Positions 20,583 through 32,007 of a stretch of 64,000 nucleotides of DNA are shown here, piece after piece. Under the pieces are notes generated by a model, which was not told the origin of the DNA, did no database searches, and saw nothing but the letters and a program-made list of their open reading frames with translations. The stretch is from NCBI GenBank assembly GCA_003313425.1, contig NHZP01000002.1, positions 620,001 to 684,000 of the forward strand, given 5' to 3'. How positions within the stretch are numbered: the first letter of the stretch is position 1; each line of letters begins with the position of its first letter. This stretch comes from Pseudopyrenochaeta lycopersici. Taxonomy: Eukaryota; Ascomycota; Dothideomycetes; Pleosporales; Pseudopyrenochaetaceae. The position numbers and the translations under genes are program-made.

Positions 20583-22963
20583 ATGGATGAATCAACATCA
20601 AGAAAGCGGCCGAGACCTGTCGTCTCCTGTCTGCGGTGTCGCGACAAAAAACTGAAATGTGACCGAACAGCGCCCTGTGAGAATTGCGTCAAGGCATGCA
20701 CCGCAAATACTTGCACTTACAATCGCAACGGTATATCGCCCGCGAAACAGGACCATCCAACACCAATCCCTAACCATGCCCCCTTTGGGTCGCTCGAGGA
20801 GCTTCAGCATAGGATGGCGAAGGTCGAGGAGATGCTGGGTGTGGCAAGGTCTCATCAAGGCTCTGCGCGGGTAGAAAAACAAATGTCTACCACGCCTCTT
20901 CCGCTTCTCGGGACGGTGGTAGTCAAGGGCAGCAGATCCGTTTATCATGGGCAAAATGACAGAGTCACCCTACTCAATCAGGTACGCTTGTCCTTGCGAA
21001 CTATGTGACCTCGAAGTAAACAGTATGCATGGTATTTGAGCGGCGTAGAGCTCCCTGAAATAGTCATTGAACCTGTGTAATCACTTTCACTAACAGCATC
21101 TAGTTTCTCGACGTCAAAAACTTCATCAACGACATGTCCAATGACGAACAACTTCAGGCTTCCGCGAAACAGGTCAAATTTCTGCAGGACAAATCACATA
21201 CAAAGATTGCTTCACCAGACAGCGTCAAAGACTCAGATTTCTCCCTAGCTTTGCTCAAGCTCCGTGAGTTTCTACCCCCAAAGCCCTATTGCGACAGGCT
21301 CGTCAATATCTATTTTCGCTATTTCGAGCGTACCATGCGAGTACTACACATCCATACCTTTATGCGCCAGTACGAGCAGATTTGGTTGAATAGTAATCCT
21401 GAGATCTGTAGCTCCTCGAGTGTTATACCGCAACTTACCGCAGTAATGACCATGGCATACCACATGGATGATGCCGTTCCCGAGAACGAAGACCAAACCC
21501 ACAGGACATATCTTAAAGGGGCTGCCATCGACCTCATCCAGGCATGGCTTGACGAGCTTGGCCGGAAACAAAGAACAGAGTTATCTACACTCCAAGTCGA
21601 TGTTCTTCTTCTTCTTTCCCGAAGTCTCCGTCATCTATATCCCGAGAAACTCTGGAGCTCAACCGGCGCTCTCATACGCTCCGCCATGGTGATGGGACTC
21701 CATACAGACCCTTCAAGTGTTCCCGGCATTACGCCATACCATATCGAGATGCGGCGAAGGCTCTGGGCAACCGTCCTTGAAATGGATCTACAAGCCTCCA
21801 TGACTGCAGGAATGCCTCTTGTGGTTCCTAAACTCGATTCCTATAATCTTGTACCGGCGAATCTCAATGATTCAGATTTCGACGAACTGTCTGCGAAACT
21901 GCCGACCTCAAGGCCACTAAGTAATTTGACAGATAGTCTCTATCAAGTGTGTCTCGCCACCTCTCTTCCCCAGCGTCTCAAAGCCTTGTCACTTGTACAA
22001 CGATCTGCACCAGACACAGAGGAAGCGGTGGAGCTTGGCAGAAAGGTCGAAGAATGCCTCTTGCGGAAGCCATCTATCTTGAGTCTTCACAACAACGGCA
22101 CAGCCCCAGCAGATGGTGGCTCACTTTTGCATCGTGTCCTGTTGGATCTTTATCTGCGGCGGCCCCTTCTATGTCTTTATAAGCCAATACTACTCGGTGA
22201 ACAGCAAGGTCAAGCCACGCTCACCGAGATCCAGAGGCACTGTCTCGCATCGTCGCTGGTCATCCTTTCATATCAAGAGCTCTACACTACCCAGGCGCTT
22301 GGCGCTGTTACCGGTAATCCCTTACCACAACAAGATTTTTTTTACAGGTGCTGTAAAACCGATATGTTGTGGGCAGCTCTTACCGTATGTCAGCATATCA
22401 AAATCCTCCGCCAGGCAGCAGCGGAAAACCAGTCCTTAGACCGGCAAATTGGACACGATGACACTTCACTCGTTCAAACTGTTGAGAGTACGATCAACTG
22501 CTTGGTAGACCGAATCGGAAGAAAGGGAAGCGATTTGAAAGACATAGTCTTTCTCTCGCTGGCCCTTCAATCAGTCCAACTATCGAATTTGACTCCGGGC
22601 AGGTCATTCTCCCTACAGCAAAGCGCCAGGAGAATATTGGCTGCATGTCGCGAGCGGCTACTTCAACCTATGGTGCCCCACGACCTACCACATCCAGTGC
22701 CGCCTGCAAAACGCCAAAAAACTTCTACGACTTCAAAACCAAAACCCATTACCCCTCCAATCTCGAATCCAACATTAACGCCAACCTCTATCACAGAACT
22801 TCAGTTACCCATGGACCTCCCCGAAAACGCAGAACAATGGTTTGGGGATTTGCCAGATCTAGCAGCTGAGTTCACTAACTTCCAAGCCGACATGTACAAC
22901 CCTAACGACGCTTTGAATTTTGGAATCACACAAGAATGGAATTGGGAGCATATGTGGCAATAG
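20583..22963 (+). CDS. Zn2Cys6 transcription factor, probable pathway-specific regulator
   Basis: Two exons: 20583-20981 and 21104-22963, with intron 20982-21103 (GTACGC...CTAG) in phase 0, about 752 residues. The N-terminus has the binuclear zinc cluster CLRCRDKKLKC followed by CENC and a last Cys (C-x2-C-x6-C-x5-C-x2-C-x8-C), preceded by basic residues. A VYHGQNDRVTLLNQ block ends exon 1 and leads into a fungal-specific transcription factor domain (Fungal_trans) that includes RMRRRLW-like MRRRLWATVLEMD. The C-terminus is proline and acidic rich, as in activation regions. Placed centrally among metabolic genes whose promoters share a CGG palindrome, it is the natural candidate for their activator. 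The start is the first ATG; the frame upstream has only a TTG. Confidence 0.9.
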
Positions 22964-23279
22964 TCTTATTAAATATACACATGCGAAATACTGCATAATC
23001 TACAATGAAGTTTGCACTTTCCACTACTGTGCTACAAGGACTTTGGAGACACCTAGCTATGCCGCGAACTGGTGAGGCTAAGAGCAAAGAAACAATACAA
23101 CACAACCTTTTAGTTCTATTCTATACCAGTTTCCATAAGATGGAAATTTAAATGATCGGCATCCCTCGCTCGAATCAATCACTATGATGGCCCTCCATCG
23201 CCGAGTGAGGCTTGACAGTAAATGTGTAAAGGCTTCGGTCTTACGATGTCCATCCCTCAGTCACCTGTCAGCACCATTT
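22964..23279. other. Short convergent intergenic region
   Basis: Lies between the 3' ends of the regulator and the P450. No gene, repeat or regulatory palindrome seen. Confidence 0.5.
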
Positions 23280-24861
23280 TCACCTCTTGTTGCATCGAAG
23301 CTGCATCTGTGGATGATTGATCCAAACATCCGCATTACGCTCCCAGCTCTCCAGAGACTCTGACTTGACCATGCCGAGATCATAATTATCAGCAAGGTGT
23401 ACCAAAACATTGCGCATCAGGATGTCCGCAACAAATTGGCCCATGCATTTACGTGGACCGAAACCGAACCGCCAATAGTGGTAGCGAGCGTCTGTGCGGT
23501 CACCAGACAGAAATCGATCTGGAATATATTTTTCGCGATCCTCGCCCCAGTATGGGTTGCGGATATTGAGCGCATACGAGTCAATGACGAAGTTGGTGCC
23601 AGCTGGGAACTCGTATCCTCCGACAACACGCGCTGTTGGGATGCTTTGCGGGACGGAAAAGGCAGCAAGTGGCTTGAGACGTGCAGCTTCATTGACGCAG
23701 GCCGCTAGAAGAGTGCCGTTATCGGTCACATAGGTGTCGAATTCAAGGCCCATGCTGTCCAACTCTGCACGTTTCCTTTTAATTTCCTCGCGTACTCGTC
23801 TCTGGATATCGGGATATGCAGCAAGGAAGACGACATTCCAGCTCAATGCGCCGATGGTTACGTCAAGGTTGGCGAACAGCATCTCATCCATCGTCTGGAG
23901 CATTTCATCGGTGGTCAGTTCACCGATCTCACGAGCGGCGAAGTAGTCGATGATAGGAGCGCTGAGTCCTGCTTCGACAGCGCGTATATATGCAAGCTCG
24001 TTCACTGCCAGCCAGCGTGCGCGGAAGGCAGCCAAGTCGCGGTTTGCCTGTGTTGGAAGGAATTTTGCCCAATGGAAGCGAGCAAGACCTCCTTGAATGA
24101 CATACTTCATGAGAGCCTCGCGCTGCGGTGCCATGTCGCGGAGTTCTTGCTCAACGTCTGGGTGCAGCTGCCCGTAGATGACTTCAGCAACAATAAGGAA
24201 TGGGAGGAGCTTAAGGTCATCTGCAGGATCGAGTAAGCCGCGAGACAGATCTTTGGTCTCGAATAACTCCTGAAAATAACGCTCTGTTCGCGTCCTCACA
24301 GTCGGAACATATCGTGTGGCCATGCTCCGGTGGAATGGCTTCTCGACAATGGCACGGACACGCTTCCATTGATCACGACTGATAAGACCAACGCACTGGC
24401 CAAGTAATTGCCCAAGCATGTATCCAGAGTTGTTGTTGACTGCCTTGAGATGCTTGTCAGAGTCTTTAAAGACAACACGTACGTGCTCAGGCTTGGTGAC
24501 AACGCTACCCTCGGAGTCAGCAAATGTTCACTCCGTGATTTTAACCCAAAACTCACACCTCTGGTGTCATGCCGCTCCAAAGACGATAAATAGCACCAAA
24601 GTTAGCCTCCCACGCCTCGCTGTTTTTCTGTCCATGCAAAAACTTCGCGGCGTCGCCCTGGCCATTTGGCCACACATAATCGTTTGAGGGGAATGCGCTA
24701 CCGTCATCGACGTTCCTAATGGCGTGTTGGCGCGAGAGGTACGCGTTAAGCAAGGCGGAAAGGGTTCTGTTGATGAGGGCGGCGACGTGCTTCCTGATTG
24801 CGAAGATGGCAATGGCCACCAATAATGCGCCCTGCGCTGCAATGATGATACGGGTAGACAT
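23280..24861 (-). CDS. Cytochrome P450 monooxygenase
   Basis: Two exons: 24861-24559 and 24509-23280, with a 49-nt phase-0 intron (GTGTGA...CTGACTCCGAG), about 510 residues. An N-terminal hydrophobic helix (IIIAAQGALLVAIAIFAI) would anchor it in the ER. The heme loop FGFGPRKCMG has its Cys ligand at about residue 456, and the K-helix ExxR is present as EAAR. The IWSGMTPE region and GQLLGQCVGLISRDQWKR resemble P450s found in fungal secondary-metabolite clusters. The usual start is chosen because the upstream open frame is promoter-like. The acceptor GAG is not the usual CAG/TAG but does end in AG and keeps the family sequence intact. A three-copy palindrome cluster lies upstream. Substrate unknown. 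Confidence 0.9.
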
Positions 24862-25750
24862 GCTGGGGAGAAATAGAAAGGAAAAATATGGAATGGTCGG
24901 ATTTAATCCAAAAGATGAAATATTCTGAAAAGCCAAGAGAAGACACAAAGGTTGAAGATGAGTAGGTACGAAGCCGATGTTGCTATGGATCGAACCACTT
25001 ATAGTGTATATATACACGTTCTCTACGATAAGTTCTTGCTTTTATCGAGAATACTAGTTATGAAATGCATCTGACCATATTGTAACTCCGGATCCGGTAC
25101 TATGACATCAAGGAGTGCTGATTGCTAAAAGGAAAGCGGTGTTCGCGTTCGAAACCTTCGGACTCGATACGCACACTCCACTCCAACCGAATCTCACCAC
25201 CAGAAGCAGCTCCACAGTGATATTTTGGTTACAACAGCTGCCATCAGACGTACCCTGGTGGTTTGACATGTTCAAATCGGCCGGATCCGGAGGTTGGGTC
25301 ACGTGGGCACAATTCGGATCCGACGGCTGGGGTTGTAGACCATTTGAACCAGACCATACTGTATATGAACAAATGTATCATTTGCCTCTTCGAGGAGATA
25401 TTATGCTCAATATCATTGAAGGTGCGGCGCAAAGAGTCTGGGATGTACAGCAATGCGTTGAAATAGGTTTCTCAATATACGAGACTTTCACATGTAAGTA
25501 TGCTCTGCATAATAGCAGGAGCCACAGGAGATCTACTTAGTGGCACATGTTATTTTTCTGTAATGCATCAAACTCTCAACAAATTGAGAGGACTACAGTA
25601 TGGTGAAAGGGCTGTGGATTGTACAATATAGAAACCTCATCCAACTATTGCATCACAGAGTTTGCGTGATAATGGAATCTAGCAAAATTCATGAACTGAA
25701 AAAAATAATATACACAATATGAATTTCTAACCTTATAGAAATTTAACGTT
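24862..25750. promoter_or_regulatory. P450 promoter region, three CGGATCCG palindromes
   Basis: Contains CCGGATCCGG at 25088-25097 and 25281-25290 and TCGGATCCGA at 25314-25323, with CACGTG at about 25301 between the last two. The region also covers the 3' flank of the MFS gene. Open frames here (for example 25115-25540) show no protein-family features. Confidence 0.65.
25088..25323. promoter_or_regulatory. Three candidate Zn2Cys6 sites upstream of the P450
   Basis: CGGATCCG cores at 25089-25096, 25282-25289 and 25315-25322, about 230-460 bp before the P450 start. They share the core of the sites in three other cluster promoters. Confidence 0.72.
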
Positions 25751-27892
25751 CTATTCCTTTTTGTCCATACCGAAGTCGTTGTTGTTTTCCGTCCTCAAGC
25801 TGACTTCTTCCTCTAGAAAAACCAGTAAGAATCCGAGACCTGCCATAGCGGTTGCAAAAATCCAAACCAGCTGCAAACTGTCCTCATAAACTGAGATGAT
25901 CTCGCCTCTAAGTGGATTTTGAAACTGGCTGATATACGCTTTCGTACCGTGGTCGTAGGCCGCACCATTGTCCAACGCCGCCCGTACTGCCATACTGCTG
26001 ATGCGTGGCAAGAGCGTCTCGACACGACTGTTGAAAATCGCCGCCGGAACAGAAACACCCCACACGACACCGAATTGTCGGATAAAAGCCCATGTAGCTG
26101 TTGCAGCTGCTGTATCTTTGTCACTCAGTCTGGCTTGTACAGCGGGTAGTAGTGTGCTCAGACTAAAGCCAGATCCAACGGCTACAGTAAATTGAACCAT
26201 AACCCATGCAGCCATTGAACTATTCCTGTCTAACGTAATGAAGGAGCCCAAGCCAGCGGTTATGACCAAGAACCCGGCAATGTGGAAGGGCTTGTAACGA
26301 CCAAATTTAGAAAGAAGGGCCCCAGAGATCGCAGAGAAGGGTACCAGAACGATGACGGTAGGAAGCATTTGGACACCCGAGCGGGTTGGAGTTGAGAGAA
26401 GTACACCTTGGAAATAGACTGGAAGAAAATAGATGACCAAGAGGGTAAGCATAGAGTGAATGAACGTAATTGCAAAACCAGCAGCTGAGGTTCGATTTCG
26501 AAAGAGTCGTAAGGGAATAGTGGGATACGGACAGTAGTTGCTTTCTTCGTAGAAAACGAAGACAACCATGCCGAAGAAGCCGAAGAGAAGGGTTGCAACG
26601 GAATTATAACCGTCCCATGGCCAGAGAGTGCCAGCATAAGCGAGTGCAACCAATATCATGGAGACCGAGACGATGAAGATGAAATTCCCTCCGAGGTCTA
26701 GTCTTGTGAGTTTCCCGCGCCAGGTGTCTGTGCTCCTTGGCGTTTTGATTTTCAAGAAAACAACAAGCAGACCTAACGCAAGTACGCCCACTGGAAGATT
26801 GAGTAAGAATACCCAGCGCCAAGTAGTTGACTGGACAATAACACCACCTAAAAATGGACCGAGGCCTGTACCAATGGAAATGGCCGCAAAGATGACCGCC
26901 ATCCACTTGCCGCGGTCGCGCAAGGGCACAAGGTCGCAAACAATCAGATTGACCAACATATTGATGCCACCACCACCGACACCTTGAATCACCCGGCCAA
27001 GAATCATGACCGACATGTCTGGTGCTCCACCGGAGATACCACTTCCGACAACAAATGCAACTGTGGCAAAGAGGATCAAGTTGCGTCGACCGAAGATATC
27101 TGCGAGCTGGCCATACAGCGGCTGAAGTACGGTCGATGCCAGAAAATATCCTGAAGAAACCCACACGTATGATGAACCACCTCCCAACTCGCGAACAATT
27201 GTTGGCAATGCAGTGGATACAACTGTTCCTTCGAAAGCAACGAGGATGTTGGTCATGCTAAGGGCGAAAAGGATCAGGTAGAACTTCAGCCCATATTGCG
27301 GTGCTGACGCCTTCGAGTCGTCATCCAGTGCATTTATCCTCAGTGAGCCGTCTGGATTCCTGGAGATGTGGGTGGTTACTGGACGCTCTTCTAGTTCGAT
27401 ATCATCCATTCGACGAAAAGGCTGCACTGGGTCGCCCCAGCCATTGAATTCGGCTGTGGCTGCAAAGGCTTCGCTTGCACGGCTAAGACGCTTGCTCATC
27501 CTAGCGGCCGTACTCTCTGTCCTGCGAAGACTCCGCGCGAATGGCGCTCGCCGCATTTCCGTCTCAGGCTGTGAAAGATAGCCATCTAGGTCAGATTCTG
27601 GAGGATCCAAGTAGGTTGTGCGCCTGCGGCCATTGTTCGGTAAGGACGGTCTCCTGGTTGCTTCTGCCCAAGAAGGAGGCTCCAAAAAGCCACCCAGATC
27701 GGATTCAGGAGGATCATGGTACACAGTGCTCCGGACCTTATTGCGCGTATTGGAGGAAACTTCAAGATGAAGTGGTACGTCTTCAGGGCCTGTTGCGGAA
27801 GGGTTTCTGTTTGTGCTTCCACCAGGTCGAACTTTGACTTCAATGATAAATTCCTCGCCATCACCAGTGCGTAGGGTAACGTTGTTTGACAT
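25751..27892 (-). CDS. MFS transporter, DHA2 (14-helix) drug/toxin efflux type
   Basis: 713 residues from the ATG at 27892; the open frame reaches 27934 but only by a TTG. A long N-terminal cytosolic region of about 205 residues precedes the membrane part, which starts near YLILFALSMTNILVAFEG. Motif A is visible as GQLADIFGRRN and the antiporter motif C region as IGTGLGPFLGGVI. The number of hydrophobic segments fits a 14-helix DHA2 protein. Such proteins export fungal metabolites and drugs by proton antiport at the plasma membrane. The N-terminal region has a duplicated DPPESDL motif (about residues 60 and 96). A cluster palindrome lies about 335 bp upstream, so it is the likely exporter of the cluster product. 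Confidence 0.9.
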   Translation of the reverse strand: MSNNVTLRTGDGEEFIIEVKVRPGGSTNRNPSATGPEDVPLHLEVSSNTRNKVRSTVYHDPPESDLGGFLEPPSWAEATRRPSLPNNGRRRTTYLDPPESDLDGYLSQPETEMRRAPFARSLRRTESTAARMSKRLSRASEAFAATAEFNGWGDPVQPFRRMDDIELEERPVTTHISRNPDGSLRINALDDDSKASAPQYGLKFYLILFALSMTNILVAFEGTVVSTALPTIVRELGGGSSYVWVSSGYFLASTVLQPLYGQLADIFGRRNLILFATVAFVVGSGISGGAPDMSVMILGRVIQGVGGGGINMLVNLIVCDLVPLRDRGKWMAVIFAAISIGTGLGPFLGGVIVQSTTWRWVFLLNLPVGVLALGLLVVFLKIKTPRSTDTWRGKLTRLDLGGNFIFIVSVSMILVALAYAGTLWPWDGYNSVATLLFGFFGMVVFVFYEESNYCPYPTIPLRLFRNRTSAAGFAITFIHSMLTLLVIYFLPVYFQGVLLSTPTRSGVQMLPTVIVLVPFSAISGALLSKFGRYKPFHIAGFLVITAGLGSFITLDRNSSMAAWVMVQFTVAVGSGFSLSTLLPAVQARLSDKDTAAATATWAFIRQFGVVWGVSVPAAIFNSRVETLLPRISSMAVRAALDNGAAYDHGTKAYISQFQNPLRGEIISVYEDSLQLVWIFATAMAGLGFLLVFLEEEVSLRTENNNDFGMDKKE

Positions 27893-28847
27893 TGCGGCGC
27901 GATCAAGCGCCTGTAGATGCCTAGAAATAAACAAAATTTATACCGGAGAAGCTTTGGAGAGCAAAAACGAACCAAGTTTGTGGAAGGTATGTTAAAGGTA
28001 AAAGCACCGGGTATGCGTTGTCCAGCGTGATTTCGCACTGCTAATGTTGCTTCGAACGAATCTTTTTGTTCTCTCTAAAGCAGTCATCATTTCTTCACGT
28101 TCTTCCTCAAACTTTGCTCATCGCCACCATTGTGTTTCAGCGGCAATGGAACTCCGTTCTTCGAGCCACGGATTCAAATCGGGCCTAATCCGAACGATCG
28201 GAATACGATTCAACTTTCCAAGGATCTCGGATCCGATTAGTTGATACTCTGGTATACTAGGGTGCGATTTTCTTACGCGTGCGGCTGTGCGCCTGCGTCG
28301 CCATGTGGTATCTGCGACGGCGCCAAGCCACTTTGGTGTCATACCGAGTGTGGCGGACATGGTGTAAGCTTACCACATTTGGATTTCCATAGTTAGTGCT
28401 CGTCCGGGCTTGGTGGAAATACGCGGGCTTGGATCGACGGCATAGAACTTCAATATTACTCTTCTGGTATGGTTCTCGAAGGGTTGGAATGTCCTCGGCG
28501 CAGGGTTAAGCGTATCCCGAAGGCACTGTTCACTCTGGCATGGGCTCACTGGAGCGGAGAGATTGCAGAGCGTCTTTTCACCTCAGCTCTAGCCTCGGGG
28601 CGCTGTTCTTCGGGCACTTGGAAATCTTGGAGTTACCAAAAGCAAAGTTCATCTGGTCCATGATGACCCGAATGCTGGTGATGCGACGAGTACATAAGGT
28701 GAACGAGTGATCGCTGGCACAATATCAACCAACACAACAGCCTCCATCTTCACAGCCTCACTACAACAGGGTCTCCACCAAAGCTTTCACTCTCGATCTC
28801 ATCCTTCATTCTACCTTTTTTCCACATCAACAATCCAACCTTTCAAG
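27893..28847. promoter_or_regulatory. Bidirectional promoter between the MFS transporter and the secreted protein
   Basis: Contains TCGGATCCGA at 28227-28236 and a related inverted repeat TCCGA-ACGA-TCGGA at 28188-28201. No additional gene is supported. Confidence 0.65.
28188..28236. promoter_or_regulatory. Candidate Zn2Cys6 sites in the MFS/secreted-protein promoter
   Basis: A perfect TCGGATCCGA (28227-28236) and an everted-type TCCGA-N4-TCGGA (28188-28201) lie about 300-340 bp before the MFS start and about 610-660 bp before the secreted protein start. Confidence 0.68.
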
Positions 28848-29575
28848 ATGCTCTTCAACGCCATTGTTCTCTCGGCTATCGCCACATCTACACTCGCTTT
28901 CCCTTTCAATCAAATCGAAAAGCGCACCGGTGGCCGCCCGAACAATAACCCCCAGGCCAGCCTGCCGCCCTGCGGTCCCGATGTAGTGACCTGCCGCTGC
29001 CCACCTAACTCCTTCTATCAAACCTCCAGTAGCTACGCCTTCTGGCCTGTCCCTGCCTCTGAGATTACTCGTCTCACTGTTAACTTTCTCGACACTGCTT
29101 GGTTTGGTACTGCTCCTGAGCGCACTGAGGGCAATGGCACGACTGTTGGCGCTAAGCGCTATCTGCGCGCCGAGCTCCCAGGGGGTAAGAATATTGAACT
29201 CATCACAGAGGAACTGACCGAACTCACTTACTACCCCGACGGTGGCTACTGGATGAAGTTCGAGATGGGGGATGCGCCTTTCTGGTACGAGAAGGAGCGC
29301 CGCGGCAACTGGGGTCTACTTGCTGGCTCTTGGGATATTGTCGATGTGCGCGAGATCAACGGCATGACCTACATGCTCTGGGATATCCATGTCTGCTTCA
29401 TGGACCACTATGGTGAGTCTTACAAGTTTTCACTCTGAAAAGAGAACCATTTATTTAACAGTCAACAGACCTCGGTGCTTTCCACGAGAGCGGTATGAAC
29501 AACCTCACTGCAATTCTCAAGGCTGAGGGCACATTACCGCAAAATGCCACTATGATCGGCCCAATTACTTTCTAG
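28848..29575 (+). CDS. Small secreted protein of unknown function
   Basis: Two exons: 28848-29412 and 29469-29575, with a 56-nt phase-1 intron (GTGAGT...CAACAG), 223 residues. A signal peptide (MLFNAIVLSAIATSTLAFP) is followed by a dibasic IEKR, a typical Kex2 processing site, so the mature chain probably begins at TGGRP. A Cys-rich start (PPCGPDVVTCRCPP) and several aromatic residues follow, with N-glycosylation sites (NGT, NNLT, NAT). I do not recognise the family. It lies inside the metabolic cluster, divergent from the MFS gene across a promoter with the cluster palindrome. It could be a co-regulated secreted partner, an effector-like protein or a bystander. Confidence 0.8.
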
Positions 29576-32007
29576 AAAATTGTTAGAAGATGCTAGCTGA
29601 AGCTGAGACGGTCTTGGTTTCGTTATTGTACAATGCTCCGCATAGCCTGCGCAGGCAGCCTTTGATTCTTGTTCCACTTTTATAGACTGTTTCCTTCTCT
29701 TTCTCAGAAGCTGTAAAATCCTAGACTATAGTTATTGCTTAGCAATTCATGGGAGGACCAGGGGTCGAATACATTTGCTCCTCCATTTTCTCTTGACCCG
29801 GCCTTGGAGTGACTCGACGAGAATACATGATGTGAATCCTTCATCAGCATCTATGCAACCTAAATTTCCTTAGTATAATACAAGCCTAAATGATCGAACG
29901 ACATTCTGTTGATTTCAGGAATACTCCATGAGGCTGAGTACTCACGTAGAGTTCCGGCTATTTTCATACGCTGCTGTCGTACTACATCTATGTTCATGGG
30001 TTGCCCGAAAGGACTTTCGAAAAAGATTTTTTCGCCGACTGATGATGGATATTGAGGCATCAAAGATTAGCTGACTATGTGGAAGGTTACATTTTGCATG
30101 CCAATGGCCCTTTCGACAGTCGATCAATGTGATCGAAGCTCTTGGGATGAGTCCATATGCACGTCTTTGCTTCTCACTGTAAGGCATATGAGCTTATGGT
30201 CATCTAAGTACCAGGATGCAATACATTCTCAATCTCTGTCCTTTAACTCCCTCCGAAACCTACACGCAGTAATTGCAGTCCCTCTTGACTACTGAGACTT
30301 CTAATCCAGTCCGAGTCCTTCTCAGAGGCTCAGTAACTACATCTCCATCATGTGGCCGGCTTCAGGAGATGATTCAATTCTGATTTGGTTGTGGTTCTTC
30401 CCTAAGTTTGAGTCATCCACATCGTCATGTTGATATATCAGGAAAGCACGCTAGAGACCAACACATGCACCACTAGGTCTTGGATTCCAAGTGCGGCTAA
30501 TTAAGTTATTTTGCGTCCTATCACTACATGTTCTTGGTTGAAAAATAGACCAAGTGTCATGAGGCCAAACTAGTAGGACTGGCGCGAAACTAGAGATCAA
30601 GCCTCAAAGAGTGTTAGTGCTAGAAGAGGAGTGTTGTCTCGCTGTCAGGTTGTTTTCTGACACAATGCAGCCAAGTGGGGAACTAAGATCTCTGACATAA
30701 AGTGAACACCGAGGTGGCTAAATAATGGGTTAAAATCTTTAAGTCTCCGAGATTAAACCCGAATTGGATACTAGTGCAGGCTATTTACAGCACACCAATG
30801 ACCTCACATTTCAATGCGTTTGCCAACACATAGATTTGAACAGAGAACATGACGAACACACGTTTGGTTGGCTGAAGATTGGGCCATAGTCGAGCTTGAC
30901 TGGGAATGCTTCCATGGCATAAGATCCGATTTCATTCACTTAACTAGCTGTTGAGGTCCTGGGATTTGCTTGAAATAAATTCGGTGCTTCATTAGTCACC
31001 GTGGGAGCGCCGGTTCCAATGTTCTGTCATGTCCTCGTCCCCACCACCATGGGCATAGGCAGTGAATAGAAGTGTTATACTAAACTTTATGGCTTCGATG
31101 TAGAGGCATGAAAAGTAGGTGATGGAAGCTGCTCAACTATCCGGCATAGTGCCAAACCGACTTGGTAGGAAGCATCAAAGGCAATCACAGTCTATTGGAC
31201 CTACACAGGTGTAATGCCGGTCGCGTATGTAGCCCGCAGAGCTACTAGGCCTACACTGCATTCCAAAATTTGCAACAGCCGTACCACCAGCTACGCGCAG
31301 TTCTTCTTTGTGTACGTGTGCGATCTTTCTAACCTACGAGAGGATGCGTTGAACCAACCAATATGACATCGGGCATCCGAGGAAATGAGGCGGCAGGTCT
31401 GAGTTGGGTTCATTGAATAGGCTCGGAAGCAAAGGCCATCAGCACAATGGTTATTTGGCTGGAAGTTACCCCAAATGAGGTCAAGGAAATGAGACATTAA
31501 ATTAAACCCCGCTGTAGATTTCCGGCGGTGTGTAGGCACGTGTAACGAGCGGATATCGGCTTGCAAAACACAAAACATCATGACGGAGAGCGTTGTACAC
31601 CAAACAATCCCGATCTACCATTCAGCGACTGTCAGCATACATGATGGACGTGGTTGCACATGAACAGAGCTTGTACGAAGCAAACCATGAAGCGCAACAG
31701 CACGTTGTTTGCGAAATGTAGATATTGGCGGAGTGTTTCGCCCCGTTTTGAGCTGGAGTTTGGCGCTGTAAAATTGCTTGTCGCAAAATTTTCCGGCTTC
31801 GCGAAAACATACCCTGTGGCCGCAAGGCCGCACGGACGCTTACGTGGGACTACCAATTTCGGTTTTCAAGGTCTGACGATGAATGCGAAAGGTATTTGTA
31901 TTCGAAAAAGAGGAAGGGAGCTAACTCGCTAAGATACCCAGAACTCCCAATTTGCCCAAATTCCCAAAAATTTAGAATGACCACTCCTGAAGCGCACACG
32001 AACCTAT
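29576..32007. other. 2.4-kb gene-free stretch inside the cluster
   Basis: Only short open frames without family features occur on either strand. I saw no transposase or RT motif and no palindromic cluster site. It may be an eroded element or an accessory spacer. Confidence 0.5.
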
